DNA of 64,000 nt from Hyphomicrobium_A sp044507625 (GCA_044507625.1 JBIQJE010000014.1:29614-93613); one strand, 5' to 3'; positions 18,475 to 28,040 are shown, counted from the stretch's first letter. Notes: generated by a model from the sequence alone, not told the origin. Numbers and translations are program-made.

Positions 18475-18648
18475 CTACTTGTCGGTCTTGTACGGCTTCT
18501 CACCCTCGACGTACGGACGCACCTCGCGCCATAGGCGGTGATAGTCGTTGGCGAAGCGGCGCTGATCGTCGACGTCGTCGGCAAGCCGTGAGGCCTCGCG
18601 CAGCCGCTCCATCTCCGCCAGAGCCTTTTCGACCTGTTCTCTCGTCAT
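18475..18648 (-). CDS. Conserved-looking 57-residue cytosolic protein
   Basis: Short gene read on the minus strand: MTREQVEKALAEMERLREAS, then a helical acidic and basic region, ending EGEKPYKTDK. GGAG is 8 bases upstream of the ATG, an ideal ribosome binding site. The protein is predicted to be almost wholly helical, with heptad-like spacing in the first 30 residues. No function can be assigned. It is followed by the terminator at 18275-18326. Confidence 0.6.
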   Translation of the reverse strand: MTREQVEKALAEMERLREASRLADDVDDQRRFANDYHRLWREVRPYVEGEKPYKTDK

Positions 18649-18950
18649 TACGAGTGCTCCTCGTGCGCTGTGCCGCAGGAGAACGCGCTTCCATTACGAG
18701 CGCGTGACCGACCGCTCCGAGCAAACCACAACGCACACCATGTGCAAGAGGGCAGGGCGCCCCAAGTTGTTCGATTTTGAAAATATCGACGTTTAAACCT
18801 TTTGCGCGCAGTCAGCGTAAGCGGCCGCCGGAACCGCGCGCACCTCGGCCGTGTTTGCTTCGAGCTGGAACGTAATCATGCTCTGTCGCGCCTTGCATCC
18901 AGGCTCGCGCGACGTTGAGCGAAGAGAAAATCTCGAGGCGAAGAGTTGTC
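18649..18950. other. Intergenic region, divergent promoter space
   Basis: About 300 bp between divergent genes. It contains an AT-richer run around 18770-18805 that could hold the promoters. No gene seen. Confidence 0.4.
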
Positions 18951-20303
18951 ATGCGCACCATTGCAGCGGCTGTCGTGATCGTCGGAATGACGACGGCGAG
19001 CGCCATTGCGGAGAACAATCCGGGAGTGGGCCCCGACCCAAAGCTTCCCGAGCCACAGCATTCACTGCTGCCGACCGTCAATATCGCGCCGGCATCGAGC
19101 TGGCCGAAAGATAGCAAGCCGCAAGCGGGAGCAGGGCTGAACGTGACGTCATTTGCTGGAGGCCTCGAGCATCCGCGCTGGCTCTATACGCTCCCCAATG
19201 GCGATATTCTCGTCGCCGAAACGAACGCGCCGCCGAAGCCCGGAGAGTCTGGGCTGCGCACGTGGGTGATGCGTCTCGTCATGCGCCGGGCGACGGGGCC
19301 GGCGAAAAGCGCAAACCGCATTCGTCTTCTGCGCGATGCGGACGGCGACGGCGTTGCCGAGGTGAACAAGGTGTTCCTCGAGGGCCTCAACTCTCCGTTC
19401 GGCATGGCACTGATCGGCGACAAGTTCTACGTCGCCAACGCCGACGCCATCATGCGCTACCCTTATAAGGATGGCGAGATCACGGGGCCGGGCGAGAAGG
19501 TGACGGATCTTCCCGGCGGGCCGCTCAACCATCACTGGACCAAGAACATCATCGCCTCGAAGGACGGCAAGAAGCTTTACGCGACCGTCGGCTCCAACAG
19601 CAACGTCGGGGAGAATGGCCTCGACAAGGAGGAGGGCCGCGCCGCGATCTGGGAAGTCGATCTCGACACCGGGCAGAAGCGTATCTTTGCATCGGGCCTG
19701 CGCAATCCGAACGGCATGGGCTTCGAGCCGACGACCGGCGTACTATGGACGGTCGTCAACGAGCGCGACGAGCTCGGCAACGATCTCGTGCCCGACTATC
19801 TCACCTCGGTGAAGGACGGCGGGTTCTATGGATGGCCGTACAGCTATTGGGGCCAGCATGTCGACACGCGCGTGAAAGAGCAGCGCCCCGATCTGGTCGC
19901 CAAGGCCATCGTCCCCGACTATGGCCTTGGCGCGCACGTTGCGGCGCTCGGACTCACATTCTACGACGGCCAGCTTCTGCCGCAGCAGTACCGCGGCGGC
20001 GCGTTCATCGGTCTTCATGGATCGTGGAACCGCGAGCCGCGTGCGGGCTATAAGGTCATCTATGTGCCGTTCGCCGATGGCCGACCGGCCGGAATGCCTA
20101 AGGACGTGCTGACCGGGTTCGTCGACGGAGACGGCAACGCCCGGGGCCGTCCTGTCGGCGTCGCTGTCGATGGACGCGGAGCGCTGCTCGTGGCCGACGA
20201 TGTTGGCGGCCGGGTTTGGCGCGTGACGCCCACCACCGCAGCCGCCGCGGCGTCCCCCACGACTGTGCCACCCGCGCCGGGATCCAATCCAGCACCCGAT
20301 TGA
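18951..20303 (+). CDS. PQQ-dependent sugar dehydrogenase-like (sorbosone dehydrogenase family) periplasmic protein
   Basis: Six-bladed beta-propeller of the soluble glucose/sorbosone dehydrogenase family, about 450 residues. Signal peptide at MRTIAAAVVIVGMTTASAIA; the ATG at 18951 is preferred over an upstream TTG at 18915. Family motifs: LEHPRWLYTLPNGDILVAET, GLNSPFGMALIGDKFYVANAD, the GGPLNHHWTKNI segment, SGLRNPNGMGFEP and GSWNREPRAGYKVIYVPF, ending in RPVGVAVDGRGALLVADD. The C-terminal tail is rich in Ala, Thr and Pro. Oxidation of sugars with PQQ is the family role; the substrate here is unknown. Confidence 0.85.
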   Translation: MRTIAAAVVIVGMTTASAIAENNPGVGPDPKLPEPQHSLLPTVNIAPASSWPKDSKPQAGAGLNVTSFAGGLEHPRWLYTLPNGDILVAETNAPPKPGESGLRTWVMRLVMRRATGPAKSANRIRLLRDADGDGVAEVNKVFLEGLNSPFGMALIGDKFYVANADAIMRYPYKDGEITGPGEKVTDLPGGPLNHHWTKNIIASKDGKKLYATVGSNSNVGENGLDKEEGRAAIWEVDLDTGQKRIFASGLRNPNGMGFEPTTGVLWTVVNERDELGNDLVPDYLTSVKDGGFYGWPYSYWGQHVDTRVKEQRPDLVAKAIVPDYGLGAHVAALGLTFYDGQLLPQQYRGGAFIGLHGSWNREPRAGYKVIYVPFADGRPAGMPKDVLTGFVDGDGNARGRPVGVAVDGRGALLVADDVGGRVWRVTPTTAAAAASPTTVPPAPGSNPAPD

Positions 20304-20511
20304 CCGCCAAGAGGTCGCCTCTGCGCACGCGCGCTGTGTGCATGGGGCCCGCCTCAGCGGCCGCGATCCAGGCTCGCACGGTCTTCAGCATCGACTAATC
20401 TCGCGCGTCTTCGCCCCCCGGCCTGTCGGTGACCGTTCGGAGGATTGTTCGCCACCGCGCGCCACGCTAAGCAGGGCGTCCGCTTCCCCGTAATTTTCCC
20501 CGGTGATGAAC

Positions 20512-20901
20512 ATGCCGCTGCTTCGCTTTGACCTTATCGAGGGCCGCTCCGACGCTGAGCTGAAGGAGCTTCTCGACGCTGCCCACCGCGCCATGCTGGC
20601 CGCATTCAAGGTGCCCGAGCGCGACCGCTATCAGATCGTCAACGAGCACAAGCCTTCCCGCATGATCGTTGAGGATACGGGGCTCGGTATTCCGCGCAGC
20701 GATAAGGTGGTCCTCGTGCAGGTCATCACGCGACCGCGCGGCAAGGAGGCGAAAAAGCACTTCTATAAGCTGCTCGTGGAGGAACTCGAGAAGAGCTGCG
20801 GTATCGCGCCCACCGACGTGATGGTCTCGATGGTGGAAAATACCGACGAGGACTGGTCGTTCGGCCTCGGCCGCGCGCAGTTCCTGGAGGGTGACCTCTA
20901 A
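20512..20901 (+). CDS. Tautomerase family protein
   Basis: About 129 residues. Chosen start gives MPLLRFDLIEGRSDAELKEL, placing proline directly after the initiator Met; Pro1 is the catalytic base of the 4-oxalocrotonate tautomerase superfamily. The body has the two beta-alpha-beta units expected of the longer Tautomerase_2 type, with the conserved stretch RYQIVNEHKPSRMIVEDTGL and a C-terminal VSMVENTDEDWSFGLGRAQF. It lies convergent to the TetR gene. Substrate unknown. Confidence 0.88.
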   Translation: MPLLRFDLIEGRSDAELKELLDAAHRAMLAAFKVPERDRYQIVNEHKPSRMIVEDTGLGIPRSDKVVLVQVITRPRGKEAKKHFYKLLVEELEKSCGIAPTDVMVSMVENTDEDWSFGLGRAQFLEGDL

Positions 20902-20937
20902 GCTGCTAAATGCCGGAGCGTAGAGCCAATGCGCCGC

Positions 20938-21582
20938 TTAGCTGCGCTTGGCTGGCGCGTTTTGTGTCTTCGGTTTCGTGTGGGATTTAGGTGCGTGTTC
21001 GGCGAGAAGCGTGCGAAGCATGCGTGCAACGCGTAGGGCCGGTCCGCTCGAGCAGCACTGGATCGAGATGCGCGCTCCTTCGAACAGAAGAAAGACCTCG
21101 TCGGCGACCTGCTCGGGATCGGCATAGCCGGCTTCACGGAAAAGCGCGACGAGGCGGTTGCGCTTACGCATCTTGTAGTCGTCGATGATCTGTCGCGCGG
21201 GGTGATCGAACTCGCGCATCTCGACCGCAGCATTTGCAATCGCGCACCCGCGCTCGCTGCAATCGGTTAGAATTCGCTCCACGTATTGCACCCAGCCTTC
21301 GATCTGGGCCTGGGGATCGCCGGGGTGCTTCCGGCTGAGCTGATCCCAGACGTCGTCACCTTCCTTCGCAAGCTCGGTGAGGTAGGCGGCGATCAGCTCG
21401 TCCTTGGAACCGAAATGGCGATAAAGCGTCATTTTGTTCGTGGACGCCGCCTCCGCTATCGCCTCGACGCCGACGGCGCGGATGCCGTGGCGATAGAAAA
21501 GCTCGCGGGCCGCAGCGAGGATGCGCTCGCGAGGCGGTGGTAGGGGTAGAGCGGCGGACTGGTTAATTGTGCTGCTGGCCAT
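20938..21582 (-). CDS. TetR/AcrR-family transcriptional regulator
   Basis: 214 residues. The N-terminal TetR HTH is clear: ILAAARELFYRHGIRAVGVE, then IAEAASTNKMTLYRHFGSKDEL (about residues 20-65). The C-terminal ligand domain is helical and ends in a Lys/Thr/Pro-rich tail. It is divergent from the azoreductase gene, with two copies of a GTTACCGGTCAGTA element between them. It is therefore likely to repress both itself and azoR. Confidence 0.93.
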   Translation of the reverse strand: MASSTINQSAALPLPPPRERILAAARELFYRHGIRAVGVEAIAEAASTNKMTLYRHFGSKDELIAAYLTELAKEGDDVWDQLSRKHPGDPQAQIEGWVQYVERILTDCSERGCAIANAAVEMREFDHPARQIIDDYKMRKRNRLVALFREAGYADPEQVADEVFLLFEGARISIQCCSSGPALRVARMLRTLLAEHAPKSHTKPKTQNAPAKRS

Positions 21583-21588
21583 GGGCTC

Positions 21589-21637
21589 TTGACATAGGGT
21601 GTTACCGGTCAGTATACGAGGGCGTTACCGGTCAGTA
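21589..21637 (+). promoter_or_regulatory. Promoter with tandem TetR operators between tetR and azoR
   Basis: TTGACA at 21589 (-35-like), then the first copy of GTTACCGGTCAGTA (21601-21614) overlapping a weak -10 (GTATAC/TATACG near 21612), and a second exact copy at 21624-21637. Each copy has TTAC / GTAA ends in dyad arrangement. Spacing 23 bp. A TetR dimer bound here would block the plus-strand promoter. Confidence 0.7.
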
Positions 21638-21699
21638 ACATAGCGTGCGGCTGTTGTCATGTCCTCGGCTCGCAGCGCACCAAAATCCACGAGCATGAG

Positions 21700-22386
21700 A
21701 TGCAACAAGCCAGCACCGCGAAATCCCAGGCCACGCCGCCGTTCCACTTCGGGAACGGAACCGGCCCCAACATCCTCTGCCTGACCAGCAGCCCGCGTCG
21801 CGATACTTCATACTCGAGTCTCGTAGCCATGCGCGTTCTGCGAGAGCTCCGTCAAGTTTATCCCGATGCGAGCGTCACGATCCGCGATCTCGCGCGGTAT
21901 CCTTTGCCGCACATCGACGAGGATTTTGTGATCGCGACGCGGTCGATTGCAGGCGCGCGCAACGATCGCCAGCGCGAGCAGATCGAGCGCTCGGACGCCC
22001 TGATCGACGAGTTGCTCGCCGCTGATACCATCGTTATTGCCGCTTCGATGATCAACTTTGGCATCCCCTCGACACTCAAGGCGTGGGTCGATCACGTGAT
22101 TCGCCCCGACCGTACTTTCCGCTATACAGAGCATGGATCCCAGGGTCTGCTCCGGGGCCGCCGGGCCGTCCTCGTTCTGTCGCGCGGTGGCATCTATTCG
22201 GCGGGACCACTGCGGGCTTATGAGCACGATGAGAGCTACCTGCGGTCGGTCCTGGGCTTCATCGGCATCACCGACGTGCAGACGATTCTGCTCGAAGGGA
22301 TGGCGCTAGGCCCGGAATTTGCAGAACGGGCGGTGGACGCCGCCATGCGGCGTGCCGGCCCCGTCGCCGGGGTGCTCGCCGCCTGA
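21700..22386 (+). CDS. azoR: FMN-dependent NADH-azoreductase family protein
   Basis: Flavodoxin-fold NAD(P)H quinone/azo reductase of 228 residues. N-terminal extension of about 22 residues, then the FMN phosphate-binding loop (ILCLTSSPRRDTSYSSLVA), and the family hallmark ASMINFGIPSTLKAWVDHVI followed by TFRYTEHGSQGLLRGRRAVLVLSRGG. It is divergent from a TetR regulator with two operator copies between them, so it is probably induced by an electrophile or quinone-type compound. The symbol is by family; the substrate is unproved. Confidence 0.88.
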   Translation: MQQASTAKSQATPPFHFGNGTGPNILCLTSSPRRDTSYSSLVAMRVLRELRQVYPDASVTIRDLARYPLPHIDEDFVIATRSIAGARNDRQREQIERSDALIDELLAADTIVIAASMINFGIPSTLKAWVDHVIRPDRTFRYTEHGSQGLLRGRRAVLVLSRGGIYSAGPLRAYEHDESYLRSVLGFIGITDVQTILLEGMALGPEFAERAVDAAMRRAGPVAGVLAA

Positions 22387-22511
22387 AGCAGCTTGGAAAG
22401 TGAATCACGCCGCGAACGGTTGTCTGCGCTTCCCCGGCCCCTTTGAGTGAATATCCCGACTAGCTTTTTGGGACGCCCGCGCGGGTCCCATAACCACACG
22501 GACGGATACCT

Positions 22512-23705
22512 ATGTCCTTTGCCCGAATAGCGCGCCTGTCCATGCCGATGGCGCTGGTTGCCGGCCTTTTCGCCGCATGCGGCGAGCAGAAGGCACCGGC
22601 CGCGGGAGCAGCCCCGCCGCCGCCGAAGGTTTCGGTGGCAAAGCCCGTGCAGAAGAAGGTGACCGAGCGCGATGAATACGTCGGCCGCTTCGTCGCCTTC
22701 GACTATGTCGAGGTGCGCGCACGCGTGTCCGGCTATTTGGAGAAGATCCACTTCAAAGATGGCCAGCTCGTGAAGCAGGGCGATCCGCTCTTCACCATCG
22801 ACCCGCGTCCGTTCAAGGCGGCCGTGGCGCAGGCTAAGGCTTCGATCGAGCAGGCGAAGGCCAACCGCGCCTTTGCCGAGAGCGACCTGAAGCGTGGTGA
22901 AAGTCTCCGCGCCGGCACCACCATCACCCAGCAGGCGCTCGATCAGCGCATGCAGGCGTCCCGCGTCGCCGCCGCCGCCGTGACGGCGCAGCAGGCGGGG
23001 TTGGAGCAGGCTGAGCTCGACCTCAGCTTCACCGAGCTGACGGCGCCCATCTCGGGCCGCATCGGCGACCGGCGCGTCTCCGTGGGCAACCTGGTCTCGG
23101 GCGGTGCCTCGGGCAGCACGACGCTGCTCGCGACGATCGCCTCCATCGATCCCATCCGGTTCGAATTCACCATGGATGAGGCCTCCTACCTGCGATACCT
23201 GCGGATCGCGGGCGGCAAGGCTTCGGCTGCGGCTGACCGCGGCATGACGCTGCCCGTGCAGCTGAAGCTGATCGACGAGGATAAATTCAGCCACGAGGGC
23301 AAGATCGACTTCGTCGACAACGCCATCGACCGCTCTTCGGGTACGATCCGCGGCCGTGCGCTCTTCGCCAATGCGGATTCGAAGCTGACGCCGGGCATGT
23401 TCGGACGCATCCAGATCGCAACGTCGGCACCCGTAGCAGCGCTGCTGGTGCCCGATGCGGCGATCGCTACCGAGCAGGTGCGCAAGTTCGTCTACGTGCT
23501 CGACGCGGACAATGTCGCTCATCCCAAGTACGTTAAGCTCGGACAGCTCGTCGACGGTCTGCGTGTCGTGGAGGGCATCGAGCCCGACGACACGATCGTC
23601 GTCAACGGCCTCATGCGCGTGCGTCCCGGCGTAAAAGTTGCGCCGGAGAACGTCGAAGTTGAGACCGGCAACATTCGCGCCACGTCGTCCATCCGCACAA
23701 ACTAA
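22512..23705 (+). CDS. RND efflux periplasmic adaptor (AcrA/MexE type), probable lipoprotein
   Basis: Membrane fusion protein of 397 residues. The signal sequence ends in a lipobox-like GLFAACG, so Cys is probably lipidated. The biotinyl-lipoyl half motifs RVSGYLEKIHFKDGQLVKQGDPLFTIDPRPF and LTAPISGRIGDRRVSVGNLV bracket an alpha-helical hairpin (residues about 100-150), followed by beta-barrel and membrane-proximal domains. It is 12 bp upstream of the RND pump gene in the same operon. No outer-membrane TolC-type gene follows, so the channel must come from elsewhere. Confidence 0.95.
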   Translation: MSFARIARLSMPMALVAGLFAACGEQKAPAAGAAPPPPKVSVAKPVQKKVTERDEYVGRFVAFDYVEVRARVSGYLEKIHFKDGQLVKQGDPLFTIDPRPFKAAVAQAKASIEQAKANRAFAESDLKRGESLRAGTTITQQALDQRMQASRVAAAAVTAQQAGLEQAELDLSFTELTAPISGRIGDRRVSVGNLVSGGASGSTTLLATIASIDPIRFEFTMDEASYLRYLRIAGGKASAAADRGMTLPVQLKLIDEDKFSHEGKIDFVDNAIDRSSGTIRGRALFANADSKLTPGMFGRIQIATSAPVAALLVPDAAIATEQVRKFVYVLDADNVAHPKYVKLGQLVDGLRVVEGIEPDDTIVVNGLMRVRPGVKVAPENVEVETGNIRATSSIRTN

Positions 23706-23717
23706 GGTACCGACGCG

Positions 23718-26700
23718 ATGCGTCTGTCGCATTTCTTCATCGACCGGCCGATCTTTGCCAGCGTCATCTCGGTGGTGTTCATCATCCTGGGCGCGGTGGC
23801 GCTCGGACGGCTGCCGATTGCCCAGTATCCCGAGATCGCCCCGCCGGTGGTGAACGTCACCGGCCAGTACCCGGGCGCGAGCGCCGAGGTCGTCGCTTCG
23901 ACGGTGGTCTCCCCGCTCGAGCAGCAGATCAACGGCGTGGAGCACATGCTCTACATCTCGTCGAACTCCACCGTTGACGGGCGCTTCACGATCTCTGTCA
24001 CTTTCGACCTCGGCACCGATCTCGATACCGCGCAGGTGCAGGTGCAGAACCGCGTCGCCATCGCGCAGCCGCGCCTTCCCGCGGACGTGCGCAATATCGG
24101 CGTGACCGTGGCCAAGGCCTCGCCCGACCTCATGATGGTCGTGCATCTTTTCTCGCCCGATCAGTCGCGCGACACGCTGTTTATTTCCAACTACGCGAGC
24201 GTCAACGTCGTCGACGTGCTGAGCCGCCTCGAAGGCATCGGCTCCATCACCGTGTTCGGCAGCCGCGACTACTCGATGCGCGTCTGGCTGGATCCGGACC
24301 GCCTGCAATCCCTCGGCCTCACGGCTAACGACGTGACGGGAGCGCTGCAGCGCCAGAACGTGCAGGTCGCTGCGGGCATTCTCAATCAGCCTCCGACCGA
24401 GCAGCCCGGCGCCTTCCAGATATCGGTGCAAACGCTGGGGCGCCTCGCCGACCCCGACCAGTTCGGCGAGATCATCGTCAAGCAGAGCAACGACGCTGTC
24501 GTGCGCCTGAAGGATGTCGCGCGCGTCGAATTGGCGGCGCTCGACTACGGCCTCATTTCCTACCTGGACAAGAACCCCGCCGTTGCGCTGGGTATCTTCC
24601 AGTTGCCGGGCTCGAACGCCATCGATACCGCCGAGCGCATCAAGTCGACGATGGCGGAGCTGTCGAAGAGCTTCCCGGCGGGCCTCAAGTACGACATCGT
24701 CTACAACCCGACCGAGTTCATCCAGCAGTCGGTCGACGCGGTCGTCACCACCATCTTCGAGGCGGTGCTGCTTGTCGTGCTCGTCGTGGTGCTGTTCCTG
24801 CAGACCTGGCGCGCGGCAATCATTCCCATCGTCGCCATCCCCGTGTCGCTCATTGGCACCTTCTTCCTGATGGCGGTATTCGGGTTCTCGCTGAATAACC
24901 TGTCATTGTTCGGCCTCGTGCTCGCGATCGGTATCGTCGTCGACGACGCGATCGTCGTGGTCGAGAACGTCGAGCGCAATATGGCCGACGGGCTCAGTCC
25001 GCGTGAGGCGGCCTACCGCACGATGGAGGAGGTCGGCGGCGCGCTGATCGCCATCGCGCTGGTGCTCACCGCTGTGTTCGTGCCGTCGGCCTTCATCACG
25101 GGCATCTCCGGCCAGTTCTACCAGCAGTTCGCGCTCACGATCGCGGGCGCGACGCTCATCTCGCTGGTCGTATCGCTGACGCTGTCGCCGGCCCTGTGCG
25201 CATTGCTCCTGAAGCCCCATACCGGGCATGAGCGTGCGCCCTGGTATATGTGGCCCGTGCATGCGTTCTTCCGTGTCTTCAACTGGAGCTTCGATAAGCT
25301 CTCCCACGGCTACGCCTGGACCGTCGGCAAGCTCGTGCGCATGGCGGTCGTGATGCTCGTGGTCTACGTGGGCCTCATCGCGTTCGGCATGAACGAGTTC
25401 CGCAAAACGCCCGTGGGCTTCATCCCTGCGGTCGATGGCGGCTATCTCATCACGGTCACGCAGTTGCCGCCCGCGTCCTCGCTGGCGCGCACCGATGCGG
25501 TGAACAAGCGTATCGTGGAGCTGGCACTGGACACGCCCGGCGTTGCCCACGCGGCAAACTTCGTCGGCTTCTCCGGCGCAACGCGCACGAACGCACCCAA
25601 CGCCGGCGCCATCTTCGTCACGTTGAAGCCGTTCGAGGAGCGCGCGAAGGATCCGAACCAATCGGCCGACGCGATCCGCGCCGCGTTGCTGAAGAAGTTC
25701 TCCGCAATCCAGGATGGCATGGTCCTCGTCGTCGCTCCCCCGCCGGTACGCGGCATCGGCAGCGCCGGCGGCTTCCGCATGATGGTGCAGGACCGCGGCG
25801 CGGCCGGGCCGGCGGCGCTGCAGGAAGCCGTCACCGCCATGATGGTGAAGGCGAACCAGACGCCGGGCCTGCAGCAGGTGTTCACCCTGTTCGAGAATTC
25901 GACGCCGCAGCTCTTCCTCGATATCGACCGCGTCAAGGCGCAGATGCTGGGCATCAACATCTCCGAGGTCTTCAACGCGCTGCAGACGTATCTCGGCTCG
26001 GCCTACGTGAACGACTTCAACCTGCTCGGTCGAACATTCCGCGTCACCGCGCAGGCGGACAGCGCCTATCGCCTCGATGCCAAGGACATCCTCGCCATCC
26101 GTGTGCGCAACGCGGCCGGCGATACGGTGCCCCTCGGCAGCTTTACGACGGTGCACGACATCTCCGCGCCGGCCCGTGTGCCCCGCTACAACCTCTATCC
26201 CGCCGCCGAGCTCGACGGCGCGGCGGCGCCTGGCTACTCGCAAGGTCAGGCCATCGACCTGATGCAGAAGGTGGCCGCGGAAACCTTGCCGCCCGGCTTC
26301 GGCTATGAATGGACGGAACTGGCCTTCCAGCAGATCCGCGCCGGCAACACCGCCGCATTCGCGTTCGCCCTTGGCGTCGTGTTCGTGTTCCTCGTGCTCG
26401 CCGCGCAGTTCGAAAGTCTGACCTTGCCCCTCGCGGTTATTCTCATCGTGCCGATGAGCCTCATCGCGTCGATCACGGGCGTCGTCATGCGCGGTATGGA
26501 TAACAACATCCTGACGCAGGTCGGCTTCATCGTGCTCATCGGTCTCGCCGCCAAGAACGCCATTCTGATCGTGGAGTTTGCCGCGCAGCTCGAAGATAGC
26601 GGCAAAAGCAAGCAGGATGCCGCGAAGGAAGCGGCACGCCTGCGTATGCGGCCCATTCTCATGACGTCGCTGGCGTTCATTCTCGGCGTCGTCCCGCTCG

Positions 26701-26900
26701 TCTGGGCGGTGGGTGCCGGCGCCGAGCTGCGCCAGGCGCTCGGAACGGCGGTGTTCTCCGGCATGATCGGCGTCACGTTCTTCGGCCTCATCTTCACGCC
26801 GGTCTTCTACGTGACCTGCCGCTGGCTGGGCGATCTCTTCTCCCGCCGTCGGACCGCGGAAACAACGCCGCCCGCTGCCACCGCCCACCCGGCGGAATAG
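23718..26900 (+). CDS. RND efflux pump, HAE1 family (AcrB/MexF type)
   Basis: Inner-membrane proton-driven drug exporter of 1060 residues, normal for the family. Starts MRLSHFFIDRPIFASVISVV; the conserved IAQYPEIAPPVVNVTGQYPGAS motif follows. The GIVVDDAIVVVENVERNMADG segment in TM4 carries the paired Asp residues for proton relay. The second half repeats the architecture, with GLAAKNAILIVEFA and a Lys in the expected position. It contains two large periplasmic loops. Operon with the upstream adaptor. The relevant substrate is unknown; no dedicated regulator adjoins it, though the TetR gene is 1 kb upstream. Confidence 0.96.
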   Translation: MRLSHFFIDRPIFASVISVVFIILGAVALGRLPIAQYPEIAPPVVNVTGQYPGASAEVVASTVVSPLEQQINGVEHMLYISSNSTVDGRFTISVTFDLGTDLDTAQVQVQNRVAIAQPRLPADVRNIGVTVAKASPDLMMVVHLFSPDQSRDTLFISNYASVNVVDVLSRLEGIGSITVFGSRDYSMRVWLDPDRLQSLGLTANDVTGALQRQNVQVAAGILNQPPTEQPGAFQISVQTLGRLADPDQFGEIIVKQSNDAVVRLKDVARVELAALDYGLISYLDKNPAVALGIFQLPGSNAIDTAERIKSTMAELSKSFPAGLKYDIVYNPTEFIQQSVDAVVTTIFEAVLLVVLVVVLFLQTWRAAIIPIVAIPVSLIGTFFLMAVFGFSLNNLSLFGLVLAIGIVVDDAIVVVENVERNMADGLSPREAAYRTMEEVGGALIAIALVLTAVFVPSAFITGISGQFYQQFALTIAGATLISLVVSLTLSPALCALLLKPHTGHERAPWYMWPVHAFFRVFNWSFDKLSHGYAWTVGKLVRMAVVMLVVYVGLIAFGMNEFRKTPVGFIPAVDGGYLITVTQLPPASSLARTDAVNKRIVELALDTPGVAHAANFVGFSGATRTNAPNAGAIFVTLKPFEERAKDPNQSADAIRAALLKKFSAIQDGMVLVVAPPPVRGIGSAGGFRMMVQDRGAAGPAALQEAVTAMMVKANQTPGLQQVFTLFENSTPQLFLDIDRVKAQMLGINISEVFNALQTYLGSAYVNDFNLLGRTFRVTAQADSAYRLDAKDILAIRVRNAAGDTVPLGSFTTVHDISAPARVPRYNLYPAAELDGAAAPGYSQGQAIDLMQKVAAETLPPGFGYEWTELAFQQIRAGNTAAFAFALGVVFVFLVLAAQFESLTLPLAVILIVPMSLIASITGVVMRGMDNNILTQVGFIVLIGLAAKNAILIVEFAAQLEDSGKSKQDAAKEAARLRMRPILMTSLAFILGVVPLVWAVGAGAELRQALGTAVFSGMIGVTFFGLIFTPVFYVTCRWLGDLFSRRRTAETTPPAATAHPAE

Positions 26901-26939
26901 GCGAGCGAAGAAGCAAGGTGCGATAGCCGATTACGAGAA

Positions 26940-26973
26940 GCCCCATTGGGAAAATCCTTCACGCCAATGGGGC
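26940..26973 (+). terminator. Hairpin downstream of the RND operon
   Basis: Perfect 10-bp stem GCCCCATTGG / CCAATGGGGC with a 14-base loop, 40 bp after the pump stop. No T-run follows, so it may be a weak terminator or RNA-stabilising hairpin. Confidence 0.45.
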
Positions 26974-27023
26974 AGTCTGCCATCTTCGCCCTTCGGCGGA
27001 TCGCCACCGGTTGAGGTTCGCGC

Positions 27024-28040
27024 ATGACCAATGGTGCTGTGCACCAGACCCAGCGTCCTCCGCGCACCCCGTTGGAGGTCGCGCGCGATTGGCTCGAAGC
27101 CTATGGTCGCGCCGCTATCGCAACGGTCGTCGCCACGTGGGGCTCCGCGCCCGTGCCCGCCGGCGGCCAGCTCGTAGTTGGCCCCGATGATCGCTTCGAA
27201 GGCTCCGTGTCCGGGGGCTGTGTCGAGGTCGACGTGCTCACCGAAGCCGCCGACGCCATGGCTGACGGAAAGCCGCGTCTGCTGACCTACGGCGTTGCCG
27301 AGGAAACCGCCTGGCGTGCAGGCCTGCCGTGCGGCGGCGAGATCAAGGTGCTTGTCGAACCTCTATTGCCCGCGGACATCGCGCACGTCTCGGCCATCAT
27401 CGAAGCGCGCCGCGAGCGCCGCTCCGTCGTCGCCACGACGAGCCTTGCGGACAATACGAGACGGCTCTACTGCGAGAGCGATCCGCTCCCCCCTGAAGTC
27501 GCGCACGCGTTCGCCACCGGCAATCTTGCGCTTGCGGACACGCCGGAAGGACAGGTGCTGGTGCAGCCGCTGCTGCCGCCGCTGCGCGTGATCGTTGCCG
27601 GGGCGACCCATATCGGACAGGCGTTCGCCGGGCTGGCGCATCAGGTGGGCTGTGCGGTCACGGTCGTCGATCCGCGTCCGGCTTTTGCCAGCACCGAGCG
27701 GTTCGGCGCGGCGCCGATGATCGCCGAGCGGCCCGAGGCGGCATTCGCGAAGCTTGGTCTCGATGCCCGTACGGCCGTCGTCGCGCTCACGCATACCGCG
27801 CACATCGACGATGAGGCGCTGACCGCAGCGCTACGCTCGCCATGCCTTTACATCGGCGCGCTGGGGTCGCGTACGACGCACGCCAAGCGCGTAGAGCGGC
27901 TGCGCGCCGAAGGCTTCACCGAGGCGGAGATCGCTCGCATCCACGCGCCCGTCGGTATTTCCATCGGCGCCAAGGGACCGGCTGAAATCGCCGTGTCGAT
28001 CCTTGCGCAAATCATCAAGGTCGCGCGCGGTGCCGCCTGA
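27024..28040 (+). CDS. xdhC: XdhC/CoxI family molybdoenzyme maturation protein
   Basis: 338 residues. N-terminal XdhC_CoxI domain (ATVVATWGSAPVPAGGQLVV and the SVSGGCVEVDVL motif with conserved Cys) and a C-terminal Rossmann-like XdhC_C domain (RVIVAGATHIGQAFAGLA, then YIGALGSRTTHAKRVERL). These proteins bind sulfurated molybdenum cofactor and insert it into xanthine dehydrogenase-type enzymes. It overlaps the next gene, a MobA-like nucleotidyltransferase, by about 11 bases. No molybdenum hydroxylase subunits are in the window. Confidence 0.93.
   Translation: MTNGAVHQTQRPPRTPLEVARDWLEAYGRAAIATVVATWGSAPVPAGGQLVVGPDDRFEGSVSGGCVEVDVLTEAADAMADGKPRLLTYGVAEETAWRAGLPCGGEIKVLVEPLLPADIAHVSAIIEARRERRSVVATTSLADNTRRLYCESDPLPPEVAHAFATGNLALADTPEGQVLVQPLLPPLRVIVAGATHIGQAFAGLAHQVGCAVTVVDPRPAFASTERFGAAPMIAERPEAAFAKLGLDARTAVVALTHTAHIDDEALTAALRSPCLYIGALGSRTTHAKRVERLRAEGFTEAEIARIHAPVGISIGAKGPAEIAVSILAQIIKVARGAA

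Noticed and set aside
22236..24431. 731-codon minus-strand frame across azoR, the adaptor and the RND pump
   Set aside because: Arg/His/Asp-rich nonsense translation antisense to three well-supported genes.
24903..26888. 661-codon minus-strand frame inside the RND pump gene
   Set aside because: Antisense shadow of the pump; no recognisable motifs.
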